Source: Syntrophotalea acetylenivorans (GTDB lineage Bacteria; Desulfobacterota; Desulfuromonadia; Desulfuromonadales; Syntrophotaleaceae). Taken from it: a stretch of DNA of 64,000 bases. The stretch covers positions 868,001 through 932,000 of the forward strand of contig NZ_CP015519.1 of assembly GCF_001887775.1 (NCBI RefSeq), read 5' to 3'. Under the pieces are notes generated by a model, which saw only the letters and a list, made by a program, of their open reading frames with translations, did no database searches and was not told the DNA's origin. This document shows, in pieces, positions 17,610 through 25,607 of the stretch (positions are counted from its first letter, which is position 1; each line of letters begins with the position of its first letter). The position numbers and the translations under genes were made by a program.

Positions 17610-18414
17610 GAAGCGGGCCTCACCCCTTCGGCCTGCAGCCGACGCTTTATTTTATCGCCAGACAAAAAATCCAGAAAGCAACGAACCGCCCCTGCGGGAT
17701 TTTCCCTGTACACCAGGTAAAAAGGGACGGTAAAAGGATATTCCGTGTCCTGGGCAACATATTCATGGGGTGACTGACCGTCGATGCGAAGCACCTTGAG
17801 CCCGGATTTCAAAGCGACATTCAAAGGCAAATAGCCGATGGTATAGGGGTGACTTTGAATGGCCCGGGCAGCTTCCGGAGTAGTGTAAAAAACCTTCCCC
17901 TGAGACTGGACCTTGCCGAATCCTGGGAGTTTGTCCTCAAGCACCAAACGGGAGGAGTCTCCGGTTTCGCGATCTACGGGATAAATTTTTGCGTCCGGCC
18001 CCCCAATTCGCTCCAGCGCCGATATCTCCCCGCGTAAATATCAGCAAACTGCGCACTTGTTAGATTATCAATCTCCTTCACCGACGGATTCGTCACAACC
18101 GCCACGGGAGAATTGGCGAATTGAAATTCAACACCCCCCATTCCCCGTTCTTTATCGTTGAGGGGCCGCGCAGTCCGGGCCAGAGAAATATCCCCCGCCA
18201 GCAATGATCGGATTCCTCCAGTCGATCCGATACTGTTCGGTATAATCACGCGAAAACCGGCACCGGTCCCATTGAATACGTCGGCCAATGTATGCAGAAG
18301 AAACTGGCTGTCGCCCGTGCCTGGGATTAAAAGGGGTTCGTCATCATCCCCAAATACCAAACCAGACAAGGAGAAAAAAATTATAACAACGACAAATATC
18401 GAGACTGCTTTCAT
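17603..18414 (-). pseudogene. PstS-like periplasmic substrate-binding protein, frameshifted
   Basis: Two overlapping reading frames together encode one phosphate-type binding protein. Residues 1-146 hold a signal peptide, a PGTGDSQ segment, and SIGSTGGIRSLLAGDISLARTARPL, typical of PstS-family anion binding. The second frame continues with YPVDRETGDSS to a normal C-terminus. The break lies in a run of six G's near 17984-17993; a seventh G restores WSELGGPDAKIYPVD. This is a single-base homopolymer change, so it may be real decay, phase variation or a sequencing error. With the overlapping GGDEF/EAL gene it looks like a sensor pair in which the binding protein feeds the membrane receptor. Confidence 0.85.
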
Positions 18415-18665
18415 ACTCCCTCCAAATCACAACATGTTCATTCAATTGTTTTTCGTTGATCGGGCACCTGTGAACTCACTCAACCTAAATGAGTATCCCC
18501 TGGCACTGCCTGGGGCATTCTGCCGGCCCCAGAATACTAGAGAACTCAAATTAAACTCAGCAATGGAAAGTATCAGTTTTAATGGTATTAAATCAATATA
18601 AGAAATTTTTGAATTGATTTTAACGAGATGCTGTCGTTTCGATTCTTGTGAAACATGCGCAAACT

Positions 18666-18701
18666 AAAAAGAGGGTTACCCTTATGGGCAACCCTCTTTT
18701 T
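18666..18701. terminator. bidirectional terminator-like hairpin
   Basis: The arm AAAAAGAGGGTT and its complement AACCCTCTTTTT enclose short inner CCC/GGG pairs. There are A's on one side and T's on the other, so it could stop transcription from either direction. Confidence 0.75.
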
Positions 18702-18886
18702 AAATAGTAGATGTGACGTTCATCGAACTGACAATACAGCCACTCTGCTTAATAACGTCTTTTAAAATTCTACAGACAATAATCACCCATTTAAAGAGCA
18801 TGAGACATCAGACATAAACATCATGTCAGGTTTGCAAGATTTAATACTAGCGCCTGAGCCAAATCAATCCACTCAGGTTGTAGAGG

Positions 18887-18923
18887 TAAATAAAGAGGGC
18901 TGCCCACCAGGGTGGCCCTCTCA
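18887..18923 (-). terminator. terminator for the HelD-like gene
   Basis: On the minus strand, AGAGGGC and GCCCTCT arms with inner CCC/GGG pairs are followed by TTATTTA. It lies about 95 bases after the helicase stop codon. Confidence 0.7.
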
Positions 18924-19017
18924 ATTTCGGACAATCACTACCGACAGGGACTTGTCCGTGCAACGTCCCCCAAAGTCGTCTAGTTCCCGCGATCCCGGTG
19001 TACCAGCGCTCTGCCAA

Positions 19018-20937
19018 CTATCCTTTCGGGGCTGTTTCCAGTAAGTCCGTTAACGGATCATGGTGATAAATGGCCAGCCGGTTACTTGCCCGCGTGATGG
19101 CTACATACAGCAGATTTTTTCCCAGTTCCGTTACCGGGTACGCCCCCTTAGTAGGGTTCCATAAAATCACGCCCCCGAATTCCAGCCCCTTGACCTGATG
19201 AACATTGGTGACCAGGATACCCGGCTCAAAGGTCAGGGCGGCTGTCTGCAGACGCACGCCGGAAAGTCCTTTCAGGGCGCCGTACACCTGCTGAGCTTCG
19301 CTTTTGTAGCGACAGATCACAGCCGTTAGACTCTTGGGTTCCCTGGCCAGTAACACCCTCAAAGATCGCGCCAGATGGGCCAGGGATTCAGCCTCGGTTT
19401 CCCATCGATGGAAACGGGGATCCGGACCTTCGTTGACCACCTGGGCTACCGGCCGGCCCGACACCCTGGAGGCCAGAGCCATAATCTGGGCCGTCGATCG
19501 ATAGCTGACACTGAGTTCGCCGGAAGACAGCCCCTGGCCTTTCAGGTCCATCCGGAAAGCGGAAAAACCTTCGCCGTCCACAAAGTCGAGGATCTTCTGC
19601 TTTTCATCGGCGCAAACGGTCATGCTACGTCGTTTGTTGGTGGCAAAGGTCAGGGCTTTTAGTTCCGCCAGCGATAGGTCCTGGGCTTCATCGATGAGGA
19701 TGTGATCGTACCACCCCAGGGCTTCCCGGAAGGCGTCTTCTTTACCGCAGCGCAGCTGGATCAGGTGCAGCAAAATGCCGCTGTCGTCAAAGGAGAGTTC
19801 GCCCCTTTGGCCGCTAAGTATCTGTTCACCGGCCGTGGCCAGTTGCTCAAGTTGCCGGCGCCCGGAAAGATGTTTGCTCAGATTATCGGTTTGGCTGTAA
19901 AAGGTCCCCAGGTCAGCAATGGGGTTGTCCGGCGCCTTGGTCGTTGCCGCATATTCGACCAACGCATGGTACATCCCGGCCTGCTTTTTCAGTGGGCCCA
20001 ACCCCTGACCTTGGTGCGCTGAAAACTTGACCGCCACACCCGAGGAGCGCAAGGCCTTTGCCGCCCAGGAATGAAAGGTTTCCACGGCCAATTGCTCCGT
20101 CAGCAGATCCTTTGAGGTCTGGCGCACATAGTCGCAAAGGGAGCGGTTGAACATGACCACCAGGCATCGCTGCGGCCGGAAAAGCTCAGGCTGGTTGAAC
20201 AGCAAATAGGAAAGCCGGTGCAGGGCCACGGTGGTTTTACCGCAACCGGCGCCCCCGGTCAGATACAGACAGCCGTCGTGCTGTTGGGTGATGAGGCCGA
20301 ATTGATCTTTGGAGATCAGGGACACGATGTCCACCATCCGGTGGTCGCCTGTGGCTTCCTTGCGGATCGCACTGGCATTCTGCGGCCCCTGCTCGGTCCA
20401 GAGGCCGTCCCTCTTTACCAGGGTGCCCGCACCGGTCTGGATCGTCAGCAGTTCCCGTTGCTGGATGCCATAGGCGATCTTTTTTTCGATAACACCAGTG
20501 CGTTCCCGGTCGCCGATATCCTCTTCGTAGTCCTCGCCTTCCTCCCAGTCGTAGAACAGGCGGGAGATTTCAGCCTTTCGCCAATCCACCACCACAACGC
20601 GGGAACCGTCCATCAACCCCTGCTTGCCGAATAGCAGATGTTTCCGGCCGATCCTGGGGTCATCGTCGTTGATAAGCAGTCCGGCCAGGTAAGGGGTCCG
20701 GAGCTGCTCAAAAGGGACAAGATACTTGGCAGGATCGTACTGGGACAACCGATGGATCTCCTTCGTCAGCCGGTCCTTTTCCCGCGGGTCGACCGATTCC
20801 AGGCGTTCAACCTCATACCCTTTGATCTTGCGGTCATGTTCGGCAAGCTTTCCTCTCCGTTCACCATTGTAGCGGTCAACGGATCCGCAGACATCCGACA
20901 GACGCTGTTCTTCCTGGTTAATAAAAGCTTCCGGCAT
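19018..20937 (-). CDS. HelD-like superfamily 1 helicase
   Basis: A 639-residue UvrD/Rep-superfamily ATPase. The Walker A motif GGAGCGKTT is near residue 232, the Walker B DEAQD near 415, and the C-terminal motifs NVHQVKGLEF and YVAITRA are present. The N-terminal 150 residues are charged and helical and then contain VVDWRKAEISRLFY, which resembles the 'WRAP..LFY' strand of HelD-type proteins. HelD proteins release stalled RNA polymerase; a DNA helicase role is the alternative. The protein is shorter than many HelD proteins. GGAGG lies eight bases before the ATG. It is monocistronic with its own terminator. Confidence 0.8.
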   Translation of the reverse strand: MPEAFINQEEQRLSDVCGSVDRYNGERRGKLAEHDRKIKGYEVERLESVDPREKDRLTKEIHRLSQYDPAKYLVPFEQLRTPYLAGLLINDDDPRIGRKHLLFGKQGLMDGSRVVVVDWRKAEISRLFYDWEEGEDYEEDIGDRERTGVIEKKIAYGIQQRELLTIQTGAGTLVKRDGLWTEQGPQNASAIRKEATGDHRMVDIVSLISKDQFGLITQQHDGCLYLTGGAGCGKTTVALHRLSYLLFNQPELFRPQRCLVVMFNRSLCDYVRQTSKDLLTEQLAVETFHSWAAKALRSSGVAVKFSAHQGQGLGPLKKQAGMYHALVEYAATTKAPDNPIADLGTFYSQTDNLSKHLSGRRQLEQLATAGEQILSGQRGELSFDDSGILLHLIQLRCGKEDAFREALGWYDHILIDEAQDLSLAELKALTFATNKRRSMTVCADEKQKILDFVDGEGFSAFRMDLKGQGLSSGELSVSYRSTAQIMALASRVSGRPVAQVVNEGPDPRFHRWETEAESLAHLARSLRVLLAREPKSLTAVICRYKSEAQQVYGALKGLSGVRLQTAALTFEPGILVTNVHQVKGLEFGGVILWNPTKGAYPVTELGKNLLYVAITRASNRLAIYHHDPLTDLLETAPKG

Positions 20938-21060
20938 TGACTTGCCCTCCCCCTATTCCTTTCCGACTCGCTTGGCCGTCCCGGTTTTCCCGTCGCAGCA
21001 AGGCAACTGTCGGATCGAAACCAGCAAGAGACGTACTCTACACATAATTATTTTCAGGGC

Positions 21061-21103
21061 AAGAAAAAATAAAAAGGGCCCACCGCTGATGCGATGGGCC
21101 CTT
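21061..21103 (-). terminator. terminator after the zinc-ribbon gene
   Basis: On the minus strand, the arms AAGGGCCCA and TGGGCCCTT enclose a 12-base loop and are followed by TTTTTATTTTTTC. It closes the riboswitch-controlled zinc-ribbon gene. Confidence 0.9.
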
Positions 21104-21177
21104 GCTCAGGCACACAAAGTAGCAAGGATGGCTTGCAGCCGCCCTACCCCTTCCAAAATATCGACAATTTCAACAAA

Positions 21178-21387
21178 CTAAAGAGTAATGCTTGTTTCCT
21201 TGCCTTCGAGAGTGGACTGACTCTGATCGGTGTAGCCTCGACGAAGACGCTTGCCCAGCGCATCTTTAAGGCTAGGACCGGGGTGGCCGCAGTGACCGCA
21301 GAAATAGCTGCGCCCAAACAAAAGCGCAAAACGGTTTCCTCGGATCGGCAGCAGCGAGTCACAGTGGTTACAGTCTCCCAGAAGCAT
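21178..21387 (-). CDS. small zinc-ribbon protein under c-di-GMP riboswitch
   Basis: A 69-residue protein with two CxxC pairs (Cys6/Cys9 and Cys30/Cys33) spaced as in a zinc ribbon, then a basic tail (GKRLRRGYTDQ) that could touch nucleic acid. I do not recognise a named family. The start is well supported, with AAGGAG six bases before the ATG. A hairpin formed by GGTCT-CCCC and GGGG-AGACC lies directly before the ribosome site. Upstream are a terminator and a c-di-GMP-I aptamer in the same direction, and a terminator follows, so this is a self-contained single-gene unit. Confidence 0.75.
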   Translation of the reverse strand: MLLGDCNHCDSLLPIRGNRFALLFGRSYFCGHCGHPGPSLKDALGKRLRRGYTDQSQSTLEGKETSITL

Positions 21388-21440
21388 ATTGCTCTCCTTG
21401 GTCTACTCCCCTTTACTTGGGGAGACCTGCCGGCCGCCAA
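21388..21440 (-). promoter_or_regulatory. hairpin next to the zinc-ribbon ribosome site
   Basis: GGTCT and AGACC plus CCCC and GGGG on the minus strand form a stem ending two bases before AAGGAG. It could modulate access to the ribosome site or protect the message after readthrough. Confidence 0.5.
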
Positions 21441-21472
21441 CAAAAAAATCCATCTTCGGACCGAAGATGGAT
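21441..21472 (-). terminator. riboswitch expression-platform terminator
   Basis: A perfect 12-bp inverted repeat (ATCCATCTTCGG with its complement) is followed on the minus strand by TTTTTTTG. It sits between the c-di-GMP aptamer and the zinc-ribbon gene, where a ligand-controlled terminator would be expected. Confidence 0.85.
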
Positions 21473-21483
21473 GCGGATTGCAC

Positions 21484-21578
21484 CCGGATAGTTTCTTCGG
21501 CAGCCTGGCGATCCTTATCAGGACCCATGGCTTTGCGTCCCCATATTGCTACGGGTTTGCTATTGTCGGAAAATCCGG
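21484..21578 (-). ncRNA. c-di-GMP-I (GEMM) riboswitch aptamer
   Basis: On the minus strand the aptamer shows the two conserved GEMM-I blocks: GCAAACC and, after a hairpin with GCAA tetraloop, GGGACGCAAAGCC. A second hairpin (GGTCC/AGGATC, with G-U pairs) and GGCTGCCGAAG follow. The closing stem pairs CCGGAT at 21573-21578 with ATCCGG at 21484-21489. A TTGACA -35 candidate lies at 21620-21625 with a weak -10 seventeen bases on. A terminator follows immediately, so ligand binding probably controls readthrough into the zinc-ribbon gene. The direction of control cannot be told from sequence alone. Confidence 0.85.
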
Positions 21579-22010
21579 CGTTTCTAAATAATAGTTTAGT
21601 TAGCTTAGTTAGAATATCTTGTCAAGAATATTTTTAGATAAGGCCACACAACCGAACCGATTCTTCGATTTCCGCATTCATAAAATCGAACGAATAACGC
21701 CCGACCAAAAAAAGTCAGACGGTCGCAGAAACCACACTAAGTACGCAACAGCTTGTCATCAATAAAATCGTTGATTTCATCCTGAATCGATTGACCGGGG
21801 GGGGGTGCGGAGTGGTTTGGCCGTCAGGGGTGACTTCTTATTCTTTTTCATAGCGAAATCTGCCTCTTATTCGGGCTATTTCACTTGTAATAATGGGACT
21901 TTAAGTTGTTTTTCAGCCCAAGCCTTTAAAGAAATTTCTGGTATTTCAAAGCCTTAACCTGGCCCGTCCCCAGGAGAACCAGGCTTTCCCCCACGGCTTG
22001 TTCGAGCATT
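21579..22010. other. intergenic region upstream of the riboswitch
   Basis: About 430 AT-rich bases containing the riboswitch promoter candidate and a run of nine G's near 21798-21806. No gene or further RNA was recognised. Confidence 0.4.
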
Positions 22011-22478
22011 TCAATTATCTTCTAACACGTCGATATCGTTTATATACTTGGACATTAAATCGAATCCATAGGCTGAGTTTCCAGTTTCCAGCTCATACAC
22101 ATAGACAGGACATTTCGGTTTGTCGAGGTAAATAAAAAATAGCTCCTCACCGCCATCACTGCCAATAACAAACTTCTTCGGTTCTACCCACTCCTTGTGG
22201 TGCTTTTTACGTTGCGCAACGATTCTCTTTTTTGACCCATGCAACAGGACTCGCTTAAGGCGACCGAAAAGACTCCCATCATCTATATCGGAAAGATCAT
22301 CCGGCTTTATTTTGTAGGCGTTGTTAAGTTCGATGAGGCATTGTGGATCGGTGATCAAATAATAAAGTGAAGAATCCTCATTTTTTGAGAAATGAGGATT
22401 ATCCAAAATATTTTTATACAGGTCAGGCAATATGATGCCCAATTCACTTTCAATTACCGTGGAGGTGGAAGCATTCAT
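22011..22478 (-). CDS. SUKH (SMI1/KNR4) family protein
   Basis: A 155-residue acidic protein. The N-terminal ESELGIILPDLYKNIL helix-turn pattern and the later FVIGSDGGEELFFIY and VYVYELETG strands are the marks of the SUKH superfamily. Members are often immunity proteins for polymorphic or contact-dependent toxins. No toxin gene with an obvious export signal is visible next to it, so it may be an orphan immunity gene acquired with the defence island. It is the last minus-strand gene of the island and is separated from the riboswitch unit by about 430 bases. Confidence 0.8.
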   Translation of the reverse strand: MNASTSTVIESELGIILPDLYKNILDNPHFSKNEDSSLYYLITDPQCLIELNNAYKIKPDDLSDIDDGSLFGRLKRVLLHGSKKRIVAQRKKHHKEWVEPKKFVIGSDGGEELFFIYLDKPKCPVYVYELETGNSAYGFDLMSKYINDIDVLEDN

Positions 22479-22765
22479 CGGATTGATACTCTCCTGACAT
22501 CAACATCATGCTAATTTTAATTGCTGGCCCTGGTCAAACCCGAGAACCATAGCATAAAGGACAGATATTGACGAACGGCTGGTTTCGCTACTCGATTTTA
22601 TAGAGTGTTTCGGCGGCGTCCACACAACAGAAGGCATATCAATCTGATAAAGTATGAATCTAAAAAACCGCTTTGCAGTAGACAACCCTTTGACAACACC
22701 AGATCTTGGGCTGTTTAAAAATGCCCATTTGTCAAGCCTTGTAGATTTCCTTATACATTTGACCT

Positions 22766-23440
22766 TTATAAGCGATGAAAAACTTGAGCCTGGCCAAAAC
22801 AATAATCGACAATCAGTTTCCGCATCTCTGGAATATGTTTATAGACTCGCCCATCGGAAAAATGAAAAACCTTGTGAATTGCCGTATCACCGAGCTTGCA
22901 TAACAGGCCGTGTGCATCCGAGTCAGGTACCCAGGAGAAGAGTCCCCAGCGTTTTTTTATCTTCCTCATGCGCCGGATGACATTATCGGACAAAAAGATA
23001 ATGCGCCTTGAACCACACTGCAAAAGGGTGTCGAGGCGCTTCGCATGCTCAGGGCTGAAAAGATTCCAAAATTCTTTTTCCCCAGAGGAATTACCAATAG
23101 TCGGAACATCCAGCAGTTCTACAAATGAAATAAAGGGGGCGTATTTACTTGAAAGATTTAGAGCGGCAAAACTTCGGTGATACGGCACACCGCCAGTATT
23201 TTTTTTAAAGGGGTATTCATCGAGCAAAAAAGGATGATGACGATCGTACCTTTGCCAGAAGGCGACACCGTCCCGGTGATACTCGATGATCCGATGGAAG
23301 AAGGGATGGTCGGAAAGGGCTGCGGAGTAGTTGGCGTCACTACCAAAGAAAAGGATCTTTGCAAGTTCCGGCTTTTGTCCCTGGTGCGGAGAGCCTTTGA
23401 ACAACGTGCGTAGCTCTTCTGACGGGTGAATTCCATACAT
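22766..23440 (-). CDS. hypothetical protein, possible uracil-DNA-glycosylase-like fold
   Basis: A 224-residue protein. The segment ILFFGSDANYSAALSDHPFFH near residue 30 resembles the first motif of uracil-DNA-glycosylase-fold proteins (G-x-D-x-x-Y), and PYHRSFAALN, FVELLDVPTIG and RRIIFLSDNVI follow in the order of alternating strands. This is a weak structural guess; catalytic residues of true glycosylases are not clearly conserved. AGGTGG lies before the ATG. It follows the PD-(D/E)XK-like gene by about 60 bases in the same direction, so the two may form a small operon. The setting suggests a defence or DNA-modification role. Confidence 0.6.
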   Translation of the reverse strand: MYGIHPSEELRTLFKGSPHQGQKPELAKILFFGSDANYSAALSDHPFFHRIIEYHRDGVAFWQRYDRHHPFLLDEYPFKKNTGGVPYHRSFAALNLSSKYAPFISFVELLDVPTIGNSSGEKEFWNLFSPEHAKRLDTLLQCGSRRIIFLSDNVIRRMRKIKKRWGLFSWVPDSDAHGLLCKLGDTAIHKVFHFSDGRVYKHIPEMRKLIVDYCFGQAQVFHRL

Positions 23441-23500
23441 GAATTATCCACCTTTCTTGTAAACGGTTCTTGGGAATCCACCCGATTTCCTCGCCTGTAG

Positions 23501-23992
23501 TCACTCGGAAAATATGTCCCATTTGTTTAGACAGTCTGCAAGGTGTGTTTCATTGATGGAAGCGTGGGTTGATTTGTGATTTTTTGGACGGACATTATCA
23601 AACCTATAAAGAAAATTAATGTAGTTTTTCTTTATGCGGCCAGCAAGATCTTTGGCTCTAATAATATAAAACCTGTCATCAGATTCTGTTGCGATTTTCA
23701 CAAAAACATAAATTAAATGGTCGCTGACAGTGTTGGAAATTCCTGTCACACGCTGCTTTTTTCCGACAAAAGAAATATCTATAAATCGACTTGCCTTAAG
23801 TTGCCATGACGAGGAACTAATAGTCTTTACCTGGACAGGTATTGCTTTCAGGCCTTCCCCAATAGCAATGACATCGAACCCTGGAACATTCCCGGCGAAG
23901 GGGGTGGCGAGAAATCCCCTTTTTGCCAACTCAGCAGCGACAAGATGCTCCCCTGCCTGCTTAACCAATTGCTTTGACCGGCCATCACTCAT
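23501..23992 (-). CDS. PD-(D/E)XK nuclease-like protein
   Basis: A 163-residue protein with an N-terminal helix carrying Glu15 and Glu21 (GEHLVAAELAKRGF), then Asp40 in GFDVIAI and Gln54-Lys56 in IPVQVKT. This E...D...QxK layout is typical of small restriction-like or Holliday-resolvase-like nucleases (DUF4365-like). The substrate is unknown. GGAGG precedes the ATG. It heads a possible two-gene unit with the glycosylase-like protein. Both are AT-richer than the housekeeping genes around, which fits acquired DNA. Confidence 0.7.
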   Translation of the reverse strand: MSDGRSKQLVKQAGEHLVAAELAKRGFLATPFAGNVPGFDVIAIGEGLKAIPVQVKTISSSSWQLKASRFIDISFVGKKQRVTGISNTVSDHLIYVFVKIATESDDRFYIIRAKDLAGRIKKNYINFLYRFDNVRPKNHKSTHASINETHLADCLNKWDIFSE

Positions 23993-24151
23993 CGTAGACC
24001 TCCGATTGAAATCATGTCACTATCTCAAACCTATGTCTTGCCGCAAAGTCCCTCAAACGCCACAAACTATTCATGCCTACTCAAGCTCATATGAGCTAAT
24101 ATTTGGTTTTAGGAAAAGTATTATTTAAAAATTGTATATCAGTGCAATAAC

Positions 24152-24547
24152 CTAACTATCGAATTTCCAATCAACCGTTATGATAAGACGCTCTGCGCTA
24201 CCGAAGGTTATTGGTATCGGTATATAAGGTTCGCCAAGTTCCCACTTTGAAGCATCCCCTTCAGGCCGGTATCTTATTGTTTTAGAACATTCATTGAGTT
24301 TATTCAAACAAACAACTATAGGTTCCTCACGAGTTCTGGGTGATTTGCGGACCACCTCAGGGGGCAAATTAGATAGTTGCTGAGAAGCGACAGGCGTTAT
24401 CCCTACAAGGATTACCCGAGGCCAAGGCTCTGGTACTCTCCACTTTGGGATATATAGTTCAAAATTTATATTATCAATATAGGCGTCCCACCGAACCTTA
24501 TTATCAGTTTCCTTAAACTCTTCAAGCAATGCCATTTCAAATGCCAT
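24152..24547 (-). CDS. hypothetical protein
   Basis: A 131-residue protein with no family I recognise. It is rich in Pro, Trp and charged residues, with strand-like segments (RVILVGITPVA, EPIVVCLNKL, ERLIITVDWKF) that suggest a beta-sandwich. There is no signal peptide or membrane helix. AAGGAGG lies eight bases before the ATG, which supports a real gene. It sits in the defence island, about 225 bases after the membrane-protein gene. Confidence 0.55.
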   Translation of the reverse strand: MAFEMALLEEFKETDNKVRWDAYIDNINFELYIPKWRVPEPWPRVILVGITPVASQQLSNLPPEVVRKSPRTREEPIVVCLNKLNECSKTIRYRPEGDASKWELGEPYIPIPITFGSAERLIITVDWKFDS

Positions 24548-24772
24548 CCGAATCCCCTCCTTAGTTAGAGATGATCATCCGGCCCTAGATTTTCGCAGGC
24601 CAAATTTTTATTCAGCAGCAGGACGTAAGGCGATGACGACTTAAAAAATAATAACAAAGTTGTGATGAGGATTCAGAAAATTAAAAAAAGGATCAGATCT
24701 ATTAGGCAATTGCAGATCAAGTATATCCTTGATTCATTTCCTGCTAGCGGGAAAGGACTTTAAAGAAAGCTG

Positions 24773-25513
24773 TTAATGTTGGGACCGATGATCCTCTAGA
24801 TCTTCATCAACCATTTCCATGGAAGTAATCCTGGCCAGCGGGAGCACCTTCACACCCTTATCGGTAAAAAGGGCGTAAAAGGAAGAGGATGTAGCCAGGC
24901 GGTAACCGGAAAGGTTTTTGCCCTGCCCAGTCTCATCTAAAAAGGTCAAGGAGACTTTTTCGAATTGGTTTTTGGAAATTGGTTGACCGGCAAGCAATTT
25001 TTGATGCTGCACCTCAGCCATGGATATGCCTTTTTGTGGGGCAACGACGGATATCAAAACAATACCCACAACGACCAAAGCAGCACCGAGAAAACGCCCC
25101 AATAAATTTATAAGCTCAATCGCAAGCGCCTTCCGAAAAACATAAATTTTCTTTTTACCCATCGCTCGTTGGATGAGACCGAACGGTTTTTTAGCGCAAA
25201 GAAGAATACCTGCCGTATATATGCAGAGAACCTCCACCACCATCAAGGAAAAATATCCCCAATTCTCAAGGCTAGCGGAAAGATAAAACCAGCCGGCATG
25301 ATAAAAAGCGTTTTCTGTTGTGACTGGAAAAAGTTCAGAACCAAGACCCCAGTAGGAAAGATAGCCCTCATAAAGGCTGCGACCATGGAAGTAAAGTGCT
25401 GCGGAAATGACGGCAAGGATAATTGCCGAGTTGGAAAGGATTTTGGGCAGGCTGCTGGTATCTTCTTTGGGCTGTGGCTCAAGGTGCCTGCGGCGATGGT
25501 ATGGCCTTCTCAT
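24773..25513 (-). CDS. membrane protein of unknown function
   Basis: A 246-residue protein with an arginine-rich cytoplasmic N-terminus and about three or four membrane helices (around 28-45, 85-105 and 140-160), then a soluble C-terminal domain of about 80 residues with an ALFTDKGVKVLPLARI segment. No family was recognised. It lies directly downstream of the type I RM operon in the same direction, 94 bases after the nuclease gene, so it may be co-transcribed. A role as a membrane-acting effector is conceivable, but nothing in the sequence shows it. Confidence 0.6.
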   Translation of the reverse strand: MRRPYHRRRHLEPQPKEDTSSLPKILSNSAIILAVISAALYFHGRSLYEGYLSYWGLGSELFPVTTENAFYHAGWFYLSASLENWGYFSLMVVEVLCIYTAGILLCAKKPFGLIQRAMGKKKIYVFRKALAIELINLLGRFLGAALVVVGIVLISVVAPQKGISMAEVQHQKLLAGQPISKNQFEKVSLTFLDETGQGKNLSGYRLATSSSFYALFTDKGVKVLPLARITSMEMVDEDLEDHRSQH

Positions 25514-25607
25514 TCTAAAAAAGCCTCACATAAGAAATTGTTTGTCTTTAGCTGCGTTCATAGATTTACAGTAGGTAACCCTTTGACGACACCAGGCCTT
25601 CGGCAAC

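Larger units (their letters stand above)
18415..19017. other. intergenic region with two terminator hairpins
   Basis: About 600 bases between divergent units, the PstS-like gene to the left and the end of the helicase gene to the right. Apart from the two hairpins listed separately, I see a partial dyad of GACAT/ATGTC around 18805-18830 and no credible ORF. Confidence 0.5.

Noticed and set aside
22506-22802. 98-codon minus-strand frame after the glycosylase-like gene
   Set aside because: No ribosome site, overlaps the end of the real gene, and contains the repeat-like motif also seen near 25570.
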